A DNA stretch of 64,000 nt from Saururus chinensis (Eukaryota > Streptophyta > Magnoliopsida > Piperales > Saururaceae). Both the position numbers and the translations under genes were made by a program. Where the stretch lies: positions 29,590,756 to 29,654,755 of the forward strand of contig CP141150.1 in assembly GCA_035235625.1 (NCBI GenBank). The letters are read 5' to 3'. The notes beneath the pieces are model-generated. The model saw only the letters and a list, made by a program, of their open reading frames with translations. It was not told the origin of the DNA and did not search any database. Within the stretch, counting starts at the first letter, position 1, and each line of letters starts with the position of its first letter. Below are positions 44,789 to 55,664 of the stretch, piece after piece.

Positions 44789-45394
44789 ATTGAAAATTGA
44801 TGTTTTAAAGGCGTCTGGAATTGCTGCCCTTGATGTTAAAAAGCTAAAAGATGCTGGTCTTTTCACGGTGGAGTCTGTTGTATATTCTCCCCTAAAAGAA
44901 CTTTTGCAAATCGAAGGAAGTGAAGGTTGACAATATTATTGAAGCAGGTACATTAACTGTTAGCTTTTGGTCTTGAGTTTATTTCTATTATTTTGTGTTT
45001 TAAATAGATAGTTGATATCATATGAACTATTCAATAAAATCTAGTTGATCTCATATGAACTACAATAAAATCTAGTATATCTATTAGCTCAGGTTCGGAG
45101 TTAGTTCCTTTAGGCTTTACTACTGTTGGCCAAGTCCACGCATAGAGACTTGAAATTATTCAAATCAATTTAGGATCTTGGGAGCTTGGCAAAATTTAGA
45201 GGGTATGTACTGTGTGGCTGACATTTTGATTTGTTTGTTCTAAAACTGAAGCCAAGACCAGAGTTTAAATACAAACATGTTTAATGTATTTTAACTTGGG
45301 CAAGAGGAATTGAGACTGGGTCCATTGTACCGAAATATATAGAGAATTTCGATTTAGAAAGACACAATGTCATACGTTATATGTCACCTGCCAG
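44789..45394 (+). pseudogene. RAD51: RAD51 recombinase fragment, three exons with introns
   Basis: Three exon-like blocks: about 44789-44947 (ASGIAALDVKKLKDAGL, TVESVVYSP, LLQI); 45093-45202 (ELVPLGFTTVGQVHA, stop, RLEIIQI); and 45305-45394 (ETGSI, then EIYREFR, KTQCHTLYVTCQ). They lie in RAD51 order and are separated by introns with GT and AG ends at phases consistent with one another. Decay: a frameshift near 44927, a nonsense codon in HAQR, a 1-base deletion at KILEG, and Walker A GEFRSGKT changed to REFRFRKT. The ATPase core after the third block is missing, so it cannot be functional. The intact RAD51 must lie elsewhere. Confidence 0.85.
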
Positions 45395-45804
45395 GTATCT
45401 AATTTACTTTTCTGATTTGTACATATTGCATAAATGATAAAACTACAAATGTATTACGAGTTTGGTTCATTTTTTCTCTGCATGACATGGATTTTCATCA
45501 TATAATACAAAAGGTGATTACTTATCTAGGATTAACATATATTGCTTCATATTTCTTCCACTTGTAATGCAAATGTTGTAGTTTGTAAAATAAATACCAA
45601 TTGATCTATGTATTCATGCAAGGAATAATGCCGAAGTTGCATATCAATTGACTATATTTTACCGTGTTACTGTGAATGTCTATGACAATATATCGAGAAG
45701 GTAGCTTTGCATCTTTCTAGGAGCATTTCTGATAGCTTATTTTTGTAGGCATCCTATTAAATATGTTTTGAATTCATTACTTAGCAGTTAGCCCTGTTAG
45801 TATT

Positions 45805-45927
45805 GTAATTTCAGGCACAAGCAATTATATTTTTGGCTGGAAGTGGGTGTCCAGTAATTTCAACCCCGACAATTTTAGAAGCCCAAGTGTAATTTCAGGC
45901 ACAAGCAATTATGTTTTTGGCTGCAAG
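45805..45927 (+). repeat. 39-bp direct repeat, two copies 84 bp apart
   Basis: GTAATTTCAGGCACAAGCAA begins both 45805-45843 and 45889-45927, with only two or three differences. The GTAATTTCAG includes a splice-acceptor-like TTTCAG, so it may be a duplicated intron piece. Confidence 0.75.
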
Positions 45928-45961
45928 CCTATGTTATATCAAAACTTGAATATTTGCTTAG

Positions 45962-46103
45962 GTCTGTAGAGCCCCATTCTGTTACTTCGCATCCTAATGC
46001 TCAGTCAAGAAGTAGATCCAATAATTTTGATGAGTTGATGGCCTCTAAATTAGTTGGTGTAATGCCTACACCCAGCAATCAAGCTGAGTACGAATTTGTT
46101 TGA
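45962..46103 (+). pseudogene. unrecognised exon-like fragment
   Basis: After the acceptor-like TTGCTTAG there is an open stretch of 46 codons, SVEPHSVTSHPNAQ...NNFDELMASKLVGVMP...EYEFV, ending TGA. The amino-acid composition (Ser, Asn, Pro rich, no low-complexity run) looks like a real plant exon, but I do not recognise the protein. It is the last member of the gene-fragment cluster. Confidence 0.4.
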
Positions 46104-46179
46104 TAGAGAACAAGAGAAAAAGGAAACAAACAGGTCGCGTTAACAATTTTTAATCTTTCTTTATCAATAAAATAAATTT

Positions 46180-46180
<1 letters not shown>

Positions 46181-46213
<33 letters not shown>
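46181..46213. repeat. (TA)n microsatellite
   Basis: About 16 uninterrupted TA units between the gene-fragment cluster and the repeat-rich block. Confidence 0.95.
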
Positions 46214-46216
<3 letters not shown>

Positions 46217-47306
46217 GCCACTAAATTTGTTTGTCTCAAATAGTCATGTATACACTTTTTGAGACAAAATTATTTTTTGTAATCACTTGTTATAATTTAA
46301 TTTATTAGACATTGGTGTTGCAACAAAAGTTATTTGTGGCTAATATATTTTGTCATTTTTGGGATGATTAATTTTTGTCGCAAATAACATACATGTGTAA
46401 TTTTAACAGAGATTTTTGCAACAAATCTATTTTGCCACAAATACAAAATTATATATTATGAATTTTTCTTAATATTTTTTTGTTGCAAAAGAATATTTAT
46501 ATTATTTTTCACTAATCATTTTTGCAACGAAATAATATGCTTTAATAACAAATTTGTTTACTACAAAAGCTATATGTAGGGGTGTTAACGAGCTGAGTTA
46601 AGCTTAGTATTGGGTTTTTACGGCTCGAGCTCGAACTGCTGAAGCTGGGCTCGAGATCGGTTCGAAGCTCAAATAAGCTCGAAATTTTCAGCTCGAGCTC
46701 GGCTCAAATTGGAAATCAAAAGCTTGGCTCAAGCTCAAGCTCGAACTTAAGTAAGTGAATCATGAGCCTAGGCTCAAACTAAAAAATTAAAAATAATATA
46801 TATATAAATCTAAATTATATAAAGTATCACACATACTAATATGTTTTTAGTATTATATATTACTAAATATACTTCAACAAGTATTACGACTACATATTGA
46901 ACATCTAACTATAGTCACTATGAAAGAAGAAAATTATGACAAATAAGTTTTAGTTACATATGCTCAAAATAGACAACATTACTATTTTCCTCTCTTTATG
47001 TACATATAATCACTAAAAAAAAGCATAAAATAAAAAATCACTTAGGCAACATTACTATCTACTTCTTGGTATTTTTTTTCTTTACATGTTTATAAATCAC
47101 TTATAAAAGAAGTATTCTTTAGCTGTAGTATGCCTCTAAAAAATTCCAAAATACATGTAAAAAGATATACATTTTGTAAGCTGTGGACGGTCATGCTTCA
47201 ACTTTTAAAAGAATATCTAATCATTCTTTTGTAAACTACACTTGGTCCCCCTAATGTCATGCTTCTTTTAAAAGTATTTTTAAGTATATTAGTGTGATAT
47301 CATCTT

Positions 47307-47410
47307 TACCCTCCGTTATATACTAATAGCTCCATTTGGTTTTTCAATTGAAGTAATTTTAATTCATCTCAAAAACCAGATGAAACTATTAATTTGGGAT
47401 AGAAGAAGTA
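47307..47410. mobile_element. Stowaway-like MITE inside hAT element
   Basis: About 104 bp whose two halves form a hairpin. TACCCTCCGTTATATACTA at the left and the reverse complement of AATTTGGGATAGAAGAAGTA at the right pair, with CTCCATTTGG / CCAGATGAAA further in. Same family as the MITEs at 19.6, 20.8 and 47.8 kb. Confidence 0.55.
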
Positions 47411-47762
47411 TATTAGTCTTTGTGTCTCTAATATTTTTATTTTAATAAAATATATATCATATATAAAAAATTTATATCCATTATAACTTAACAAGGATAT
47501 ATATCCTGAAAAAATTTTATATAAGTTTGTGCTCACGTACATCAGCGTGAGTCAAGACATTATGGGCCATCAGGTTGAGATCTAAGGGCGCAAGAAAACA
47601 TAAACTAATCTGCCTCCTGAGTTATGTGTTTTATTAAATCGTAATCTGCGGATGCACGACATTGAGACTCACGCAATCGTGAGTGAGCCTTGGCTCATAT
47701 AAATGGATCTCATATATCATATATGATATTGATACATATATGTGATTGTATGTCGTTTTATA

Positions 47763-47851
47763 TATTTCATTCTATCCTAGATTAATAGTTCCATTTGATT
47801 TTTCAAAATGAATTAATCAAATGGAGCTACTAATCTAGAACAGAGGGAGTA
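47763..47851. mobile_element. Stowaway-like MITE inside hAT element
   Basis: 89 bp ending CAGAGGGAGTA. Left GATTAATAGTTCCATTTGAT pairs with right ATCAAATGGAGCTACTAATC, giving a long hairpin with a loop around TTTTTCAAAATGAA. The left terminus is more decayed (TATTTCATTCTATCC). Confidence 0.62.
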
Positions 47852-48530
47852 TGTCGTAAATATATATTTAAATTAACAACTATATTTATATAAAATATAT
47901 ATATAGTATATTATATATATAAATATAAATATATTATTTATATATATAAATATATTATTTATATATAATTTACAATTATATTCGAGTTCGAGTTTTATTC
48001 GAGGCTAGCCGAGTCGAGCAGGAGTCTACTTGAACTCAGCTCGAGCCTATTCGAGCTTGAATCAAGTTCGAGCCGAGCCTAATTCGAGCTCAACCAAGCC
48101 GAGCTGGGCTTGCTCAACGAGCCAACTTGGCTCGTTAACAGCCCTAAGTATATCATTTGCGACAAATTGATATTGTCACAAGAATAATAAATTAAATATT
48201 TTAAAAAATATAATTTTCATTTGCGACAAACATCGATTATTGCAAAATTTAAAAAATTATTTAAAAAATCATTTTTATTTGTGACAAACAAATATTGTTG
48301 TAAAAAATTAAAAAAATGTTATTTCTCTCTATATATGATATTTTATCTACGTATTAATAGTTTTTGTAATATATTATCTAGATTTTGTGACAAAATTATT
48401 GTTGCAAAAGGTTTCTATGTGCAACAAATGGGGTTTGTGGCAAAGAACTTTTTGAGACATGCCTTTTGCAACAATTTTGGTATAAATTATTTTTTGTTGC
48501 AAAAACCTTTTGCGACAAATATGAATGCTT

Positions 48531-48789
48531 AGAATGAGAGGGGATTTCTGCTTCAGTGAAGGGATTTTTGAGATTATGATGGGAATGAGAGACTCGCCAA
48601 TGTAAAGGGGGTGAAGTTCACAAAGGGTTGCCAACAACAATGAAGGTGCAAGGGCAGAAATGGGTGCAGACCAATCAAAAGGAGGTGCAGACCGGTCGGA
48701 AGGGGATACTATTTGGGAGTGAGCAGATAGAGGGAGAATGATAATGTATACTGCTTTTTGGGTATGGTGCTTTGTCAAGGGTAATTTTG
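48531..48789. other. short intergenic block between repeat units
   Basis: Purine-rich non-coding stretch between the repeat block and unit C. No ORF or repeat assigned. Confidence 0.35.
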
Positions 48790-51700
48790 TGTAATGCCCA
48801 AAATTTTCCATCATATTTTCTTAAAAATTCAAGAAAATGTTTGCAACATAACATTTGTAAATCGAGAAAAATGACGAATATGAAACCTGTAAAAGCAGTT
48901 TTATAATTTAAAACATTACACATAAATTTTTCCCATAAAAATTTTTCCTCTTCGATCAAACATCATAAGGCCAAACCAAACATCCTTAGGCGCTACTCGA
49001 AAACAAACGTATAAAATAAATTGCTAAGATCATAGACTTTAAATACAAATTTATCTCAAGCATCCCTAAGTGCAAGTCCTATAGCAGCCCACTATCTAAT
49101 CCAAATTACAAGTCAATAAAGTATAAACACCTTAATTCTCATCTCACCTAATACATTAGATCGTAGCAAAAAATGATACTCGCAGTAAGTCAAGGTTATA
49201 CCTAAATAAAAGGGAATCGATGCATCACTAAATAAGCATCCATCTCCAGAAGCTCTCCGTCACAAACCTACAAAAGCCTCTCGAATATCAGGGCTAAAAA
49301 AATAAGGTAAATGAGTATTTTAATAATATGAGAATTTTAAAAGTGAACTTAGTAAGTCCATACATAGATGTGTTAATGCAACTCAAACATGAAGCGAGTA
49401 GGCATATAATAATCATGAACATACGCATACAATCATGTCAAATACATACCATCAAACCAATCTTATACATACTTGTACAATCTTACTCATACAATCTAAC
49501 TCGTATGACCTTACTTGGACAATCTTACTCATACAACCTTACTCGTATGACCTTACTCATACGATCTTACACGTATGACCTTACTCATACAGTCTTACTC
49601 GTACGACCTTACTTATACCATTTTACTCATATGACCTCACTCGTACAGTCTTGCTCAGAAACATACACATATTCGAAAACATACATGCTCACTCATACAA
49701 TTGTACACATACTATCGACCACTGAAGCTCATTACAATTAATAAGTTCTAATGTCGAAATAGAAAAGAATGCAACTGGGGCATCACCTTAACCTTCTGGG
49801 AGTGACTAGACTCTATGAACTTTTTCGAAGGCAAGACACACCAATGCTCATGGGGTACAAGATCAAATAAGTAAGAGAAGTTCTATGATACTACTTACCC
49901 AAGCGCGCAAACATAAACACCCACACTTCAGGGCCATACAATTGCCCCCACTTTAGGGGTCTTATAGTATCAGTGTCACTCTTGGGTAAAAATCATACAG
50001 CGCCACTCATGGGCAGAATCATATAACACTCTTAATAGAGCATCAAATGCATGGGCTTAATACAACACACAGACAAAATAAAAAATATACATCACTCTCA
50101 ATGAAGCATTAGACGTTTGGGCTTAAAAATAGCACACAGACAACATCCCACAAGATAAACATCATGGCAAGACATGAGAAATGCTTAGCCGACTCATTAT
50201 CGGCTAGCTCGAACACAAAACTTAATCTGTCGAAACCCTCAGGTCTCAAACTCACAAAACTATAATCAGCTTTGCTTATAATTCAAGTTTAAAATAAGTA
50301 AGTTATGCGATACAATTATGCCATAAAAACTCTCAAACAAATAGTGATCCACTTATTAAATCAAAGATGAGCCCAATCTGAAACCCTAGTTCATCTTGGC
50401 AACAGACTTCACTTAGCCCGATCAACTCGCAACATAACTCACCATACACCAAAATCTTACATATTCATACAATCTCTACCATCTACCTTATGTCCAAAAC
50501 ATCTTACACCGAAGTCATCAAACTCAGATCCTCAAAGCCAACCCCAGTTATCACCCTCTTACTTATACCTCACTTAATTACTTACTTTTCACTTCATAAT
50601 TTATATGTTATGCTTGTACAATTATGCAACACTCTTATTGTCTAACAATCCCCCAACATACGCTCCAGTCCAAACTATACTAATATACTCCAATCCTCGC
50701 CCGTCAAACTTATATTCATTATCTTTCATCATATGCTTGCACATCCACAGCCAACTCTATACCAAACCCTCTGTCACCTCTTACCATCCATTGCCTATAC
50801 TTCTACCCTCACACACATACACATATCCATCCCACAAGCATATAACTATCATACATACATATGTCCATCATACATTCTTATAACAGACATATACTTCCAA
50901 ACATAGCTTACCAACGTACTCGCTAGCCATCACTATCACACACATAATCAACATACATTAACTTACTAGGGTACTCGCTAGCCATCACTAGCACATGCAT
51001 ATTCCACATACGTAGCTTACCAACATACTCACTAGCTATCATTAACACACACATATTCTACATACATCAAACATACAACTCAAATTCATGTCATATGTAT
51101 TTCAACATACCATATAATCATGCTTACATGCACATAATGTAATCGGATCATTTTTTAGCATCCAAAGCATTGAATCATACAATCTTAGCATGCTGCTACA
51201 TATTCAAGGCATGCTATCATGAAATTACAAGTTTAAAGCTCCCCTACCTCGTAATCTATTATGTTTGAGGGCAAGCACACAACGGCAGTGAATCGGCCAC
51301 GGAGTTGGCGGCCAAAAGCATTGCCAAGCTAAGAGAGCTGATGTCCCAAGGGTTTAGGAAGCGCCAAAAGCAATCACGGCCAAATGGAGTGACATAGATC
51401 AACGCGGCAAAATTCACAATCCACGGTGGCACGCTAGGGCGGCTGGGAGAAAGGTCGTGCCAAAAGAAGTGGTTGTGCGATCGGAAGTTGAGGGTGTACT
51501 AATTGAAGGTTGGTCTGTGGCCGAGAAGTTCTCGGCCGGCCGTAAGACATCAAAATCGGCCATGAAAAGCACCCAACGGTGGCGATTTTGCATCTACAAT
51601 GGCCCAGATAAGGGAAGAGGGCATGGCGTGATACTCAAGGATGGAGGAGAGTTGGACCTAGTGTCAAATTCATTTGGTAGCAAAGCCAGCGGATGGTGAG

Positions 51701-51990
51701 GCGTGTGAAAGCAGCGCCTATACCGTAAATCGTACGTTTGGCCACTTGCACACGCAGCTAAAGGGCTACTTGAGTGAAGAGGGTTAGACTGTGGTGGCCC
51801 AAGGCCCACAAAAAGTGTGACATGGCTAAGGCCCTAATGTTGGCCAACGGAGATGACAACATTGCCAATTGCCACCCACAACCAAAACTAATGGTGCGGG
51901 TGATTGTGCATCTAGCACAGTGAGGGTAAAGGGGTAGGAGCATGGCGGACTAACACCAATAAGGTCAATAGAGATAGAATCGGACTAGAT
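48790..51990 (-). mobile_element. LTR-like unit C (third copy of A/B family, truncated)
   Basis: Starts TGTAATGCCCAAAATTTT. The next 130 bp align by eye with the inverted end of unit A (shared GTAAATCGAG-AAAAATGACGAA, CAGTTTTATAATTTAAAACAT). It keeps the Tyr/Ser-type minisatellite (49470-49680), the CCATACA / TGGGCAG repeats (49930-50060), the GCTAGCCATCACTA motif and the GAAATTAC junction (51220). The GC-rich part is shorter than in A or B and the expected GGGATGTTACA end is missing, so the unit is cut near 51990. Confidence 0.72.
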
Positions 51991-52002
51991 GGGGCTAGCC
52001 CT

Positions 52003-52700
52003 GTAACACCCCAACTTGGACTGGTGATTAATCGAAAAACAAAATTAGAGTTTATTAAATTAAACAGAAAAATTAAAACGATACCAACCAGGAGTGGCAG
52101 ACTTTGTGTTTGAGAGTCATAATGTTCTTTTATGCACTTCGGAGCTTTAACATTCCCTTGCGCGTAGATTAGAATAAACCTAATTTTATAATTAATTTGG
52201 ATCAGGCCAACGTTGCTGTACCATTGGTTTCCTATGTACATATTGGATAACAACTACAACGTTATTCCAATACAATTGAATTCCAATGTAGTTCTGTCTA
52301 ATGGCTATTATATGCATCAAGCATCACAAAATTATATACATTAAAATACATATATTCTTAAGTTCAAATAAATCATCTGAAATCAAAGAGAAATCTAATA
52401 ACTCATCAGAGTCGAATGGAAGCCAATAAATCATCGAAATCACAACTATCACAGAGGTGAACAAACCACTAGCAGAATCACAATTAAACAAAATTTTGTT
52501 ATATTTTTTTCTCCATAGCTTTGGAATAAAATGTAACATTTTCTCAGTTTTGAGAACCATTTACTGGCTAGTGTGCAATTAGGTGTTCCTCTGCCCTGCT
52601 CCACCTTGGCCTCCCCAGCTCTTTGCCCTAGCCTCCACAACAATTTACCCCCACTTCTGCTGCTCCGTCATGATCCCAAACACAAGAGTCTTGTGATTTT
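52003..52700. repeat. possible fragment of another LTR (TGTAACACCCC start)
   Basis: TGTAACACCCCAACTTGG at 52003 resembles the start of LTRs of long-LTR plant retrotransposons. The following AT-rich DNA has no coding sequence and no visible matching end. Only the start supports the call. Confidence 0.3.
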
Positions 52701-53024
52701 CTTTTAAAAAAAGAAAGAAAATGTCTATATTTTTTAAAGTTAACAGAACCTCATAACTATACAAAGCAAATGAAAGAAATTTAACACAAAATTAACATGC
52801 ATTAGAAGCTGAATCAGCCCTAAAAACTGCATTGGAATGCTAAAGCATATAAATTAAATAGCTGATTAAAAAAACGGCAAATAAGAGGCATTATAAGCTT
52901 ATCTAGCCTTATTAGTTTTCATGACTAAGACTTATTGAAAGGCTACCATATCACTAATGAGGAAGTGGTGACAGAGAAACTTAGAAACTGGATCCTTGGG
53001 TTGCCCCTTCAACATGTCCACTAA
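52701..53024. other. 3' flank of NLR gene
   Basis: AT-rich DNA downstream of the NLR stop codon on the minus strand. It probably holds the 3' UTR. No obvious polyadenylation signal is singled out and no other gene is seen. Confidence 0.4.
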
Positions 53025-55664
53025 TCATAGTGGGTGGTCATAAAACATTTTTCTAACTTTAAAATAGGGGAGGATGAAGGACTTGAAGTTGTCATCTTGC
53101 CACTTGAGTCCATTCCACCACTTACGCGAACCCCAAATTTTGCCCTCTCTCACTGTCCTGTTTCCATTCATGAGGCCCAGCGGCAGCTGCTCCAGCCTTG
53201 GACATCCATTCAAATAAAATGCCTCCAGAGAGGGAAAGGAGACAGTGTCTCTACAAATGCTCTTCAGCTTATAGAGAGAAGTAATTTCCAAAACTTTCAG
53301 CCCCGGGAAACAGATAAAACCTTCTGTCCCTTCTTCTTTTGAGCTGATTGCTTCTTCTATTTCATCACAATATCCAATAAGAAGCTTCTCAAGCCATTGA
53401 AGATGCTGAAGCCCGGTAATCTGTCTGAGCCTGTCGCATTTTCTGATATCTAAAAAACGAAGGTTGACAAGGGACAACTGGTCCAATACAATCCCACTTA
53501 AGTGAGCACATTCCCTAACACACAGTGTCTCAATGCTAGAAAAGCTAGTGTTGTGTGTGTCCATGTTAGACACTGCACTGGCTACAATTTTTTCTACTGC
53601 AGATTTTCTAATCCACAGCTCTGAGAGTCTATCTATGTTCCCAAAAAGTGGTAGCAATTCCATTGACCTTGTAGTACTAGGACAATATTTCGTCCATAGC
53701 TTTGTTAGGCAGTTTGATAATCTTCTAAGGCCCGAAAACTCATTTGCACAGATTTCAAGATGATTCAAAGACTGCAGGGCTGCAAATTTGCAAAGCTCAA
53801 CTGCAGTGAATCTCATAGTATGATCGCCAAGAAAATACAGGTGCTCCAAGTTCTTCAATTCCCAAAACTCTTCTGGCAACATCTTAATATTCGTCTCACT
53901 TAGATCCAAGTACCTCAACTCAGCCAGCCTCCCTATTATGGCTGGCAGCTTCCCAAGATGCCGTGTCCGTTTCAGATTTAACATCTCCAACTTACAGCAA
54001 TTTCCTACTTCTGCAGGCAATGCTTTGAGATGTTTGCAACCTTCTAGATTGAGATGCCTCAACTCAACCAGTTGCCCTATTGTGTCCGGAAGCTCTTCAA
54101 TTAAGGTCTTTGACAGGTCCAAAATCTCCAACTTGGACAAGTTTCCCAACCATGATCTTTGAAGCTGCTTGCCATATAGGCAGAGATATCTCAACTCAAC
54201 CAAGTGTCCAATAGCTGCCGGAAGCTCTTCAATATCGGTAGTAGATAAGTCCAGGACTCTCAGAAGGGGCATAGCATTGAACAGGCCGTCAAAGCTTATT
54301 TGAACAGAACTTGATCGCCAAATCAATGTTCTGATTCGACTCTTATTGGTCACTTGAGGCAATTCTTTCGAGTCCCACACAAAGATCCTGTTGGCCTCCC
54401 TCCATCTATCAGCAGTTTGTAACTTGGACAATCTAGGACTGGGATGCACAAAGAATTTGGACTTGTCCTTTCCATGTTCTGATACTATCCATATGGCCAT
54501 GTCCCGGATTACATCATGCATCTTGACCTCTGTTTCTAGCCCGAGGTAATCCTCTTCTAACAGGAATGATGTTGTAAGTGTGCTAATGTAGTCATGCCCT
54601 CTGTTCCGTGCCTCAGTTAGGGTCTCATCAATTCCCAAGAACCCTTCGGCCACCCAGTAATCAACAAGCTTTTCTTTATCGGGCAGCCAGTCTTCAGGAA
54701 ACAAGCAACAATACAGAAAACACTCTTTGATTGCAGGATTTGGTAGGGCGTCATAGCTGAGTTTCAGGCGGGAAAACAATTCCTCCTCTGTACCTGAAAT
54801 CTGGGAGGGTGATTTACGCAGAGTAGTCAGTGCATTCTCCCATTGTTGTGGAGTGCGTTTACCTGCCATGGCCCGGCCTACTACTTTGAGAGCAAGTGGT
54901 AATCTGTCACATTCTTCAGCTACTTTCATAGCAAGATATCTTATTCTTGGATTAAAGTCAAGGGTCTTTTCACCTGCATTTTTCTTAAACAAGATCCATG
55001 CATCATCCCACCCTAAGCAATGGACTTTTACCTTTTGATGAGGTAGCATTTGGTCACAAACCTCCTCTGATCGGGTTGTAAAGATTATCTTTGACTTGTT
55101 CGCTTGAGTGGGATCTGGAATTCCAAGCTTCAACATATCCAAGTGTTCCCAAAGATCATCAATCAACATCACAAAATTCATCATGCGAAGTTTGTTATTT
55201 ATTTTAATAGCTTGTTCATGTTGTGTATCTTCTTGATCATATAGCAATCCTAATTTGTTCACAATTCTTTTCTGAATCCACGGTTCGTTTTTTTCCTTTG
55301 ACACTGTGATCCAAATAATAGCATCAAAATTACAGGTTGCCAAGAATTCCTTGTGAACTCTTTCCATTAGGGTGGTTTTCCCAACCCCGCCCATGCCATA
55401 TATTCCAATAATTCCATTATTGCTATCACTGAGAAACTTGCATACCTTGTGGAAAGTTTCACCTTGTCCAACAAACGAGGAGGGAATCCGATCTCCATAG
55501 TCCAATGGCATATGGTGAGTCTGAACTTGTGTTGTGGGAACAGAGAACGAAGGTCCATCTGCAGCATTCGTCAAAACTACTTGAGTTGGTTGCTGTGTTT
55601 GATGAGATTCTGCAGAAGTACTTGAGTTGGCCCTTTGTGCGTTGTTGAGAATGCTTCCGATCAT
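53025..55664 (-). CDS. NB-ARC/LRR disease-resistance-type protein (non-TIR)
   Basis: Intact 879-codon ORF. NB-ARC motifs in order: FVGQGE near 64; P-loop GMGGVGKTT 90-98; RNBS-A about 113-139 (FDAIIWITVS); kinase-2 LIDDLW 167-172, whose final Trp marks the non-TIR class; RNBS-B about 191-203; the GLPLA site reads RLPLA at 254-258; RNBS-D CFLYCCLFPED 315-325; MHD 382-384. From about residue 460 to the C terminus leucine-rich repeats follow (LRVLDLS, LRYLDLS, LEILDLS units), then the KWWNGLKW tail seen in RPS2-like proteins. These proteins are intracellular ATP/ADP switches that trigger immunity. No coiled coil precedes the NB-ARC. Residues 1-50 are Gln/Thr-rich and resemble no CC domain. An acceptor-like TTCTTCCAAG just before the ATG leaves room for an upstream exon. 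Specificity cannot be predicted. Confidence 0.9.
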   Translation of the reverse strand: MIGSILNNAQRANSSTSAESHQTQQPTQVVLTNAADGPSFSVPTTQVQTHHMPLDYGDRIPSSFVGQGETFHKVCKFLSDSNNGIIGIYGMGGVGKTTLMERVHKEFLATCNFDAIIWITVSKEKNEPWIQKRIVNKLGLLYDQEDTQHEQAIKINNKLRMMNFVMLIDDLWEHLDMLKLGIPDPTQANKSKIIFTTRSEEVCDQMLPHQKVKVHCLGWDDAWILFKKNAGEKTLDFNPRIRYLAMKVAEECDRLPLALKVVGRAMAGKRTPQQWENALTTLRKSPSQISGTEEELFSRLKLSYDALPNPAIKECFLYCCLFPEDWLPDKEKLVDYWVAEGFLGIDETLTEARNRGHDYISTLTTSFLLEEDYLGLETEVKMHDVIRDMAIWIVSEHGKDKSKFFVHPSPRLSKLQTADRWREANRIFVWDSKELPQVTNKSRIRTLIWRSSSVQISFDGLFNAMPLLRVLDLSTTDIEELPAAIGHLVELRYLCLYGKQLQRSWLGNLSKLEILDLSKTLIEELPDTIGQLVELRHLNLEGCKHLKALPAEVGNCCKLEMLNLKRTRHLGKLPAIIGRLAELRYLDLSETNIKMLPEEFWELKNLEHLYFLGDHTMRFTAVELCKFAALQSLNHLEICANEFSGLRRLSNCLTKLWTKYCPSTTRSMELLPLFGNIDRLSELWIRKSAVEKIVASAVSNMDTHNTSFSSIETLCVRECAHLSGIVLDQLSLVNLRFLDIRKCDRLRQITGLQHLQWLEKLLIGYCDEIEEAISSKEEGTEGFICFPGLKVLEITSLYKLKSICRDTVSFPSLEAFYLNGCPRLEQLPLGLMNGNRTVREGKIWGSRKWWNGLKWQDDNFKSFILPYFKVRKMFYDHPL

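Larger units (their letters stand above)
46577..48146. mobile_element. hAT-like non-autonomous element (TAGGGGTGTTAACGAGC ends)
   Basis: 1570 bp with ends TAGGGGTGTTAACGAGC and GCTCGTTAACAGCCCTA, near-perfect inverted repeats. Subterminal regions are dense in GAGCTCGAGC / CTCGAGCCGAG motifs on both sides. The flanking 8 bp are only partly alike (GCTATATG, AGTATATC). No transposase is visible. Two short MITEs (47307-47410, 47763-47851) lie inside. Confidence 0.72.
46290..48530. repeat. TTTGCGACAAA subterminal-repeat block, split by hAT element
   Basis: The parts 46290-46576 and 48147-48530 contain many copies of TTGCGACAAA / TTTGTTGCAAAA in both orientations, the arrangement seen in subterminal regions of CACTA-like elements. 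They are contiguous once the hAT element (46577-48146) is removed. Terminal CACTA ends are not found, so the class is unproven. Confidence 0.5.

Noticed and set aside
53034..55038. Several plus-strand ORFs inside the NLR
   Set aside because: Antisense shadows of the 879-codon NLR ORF.
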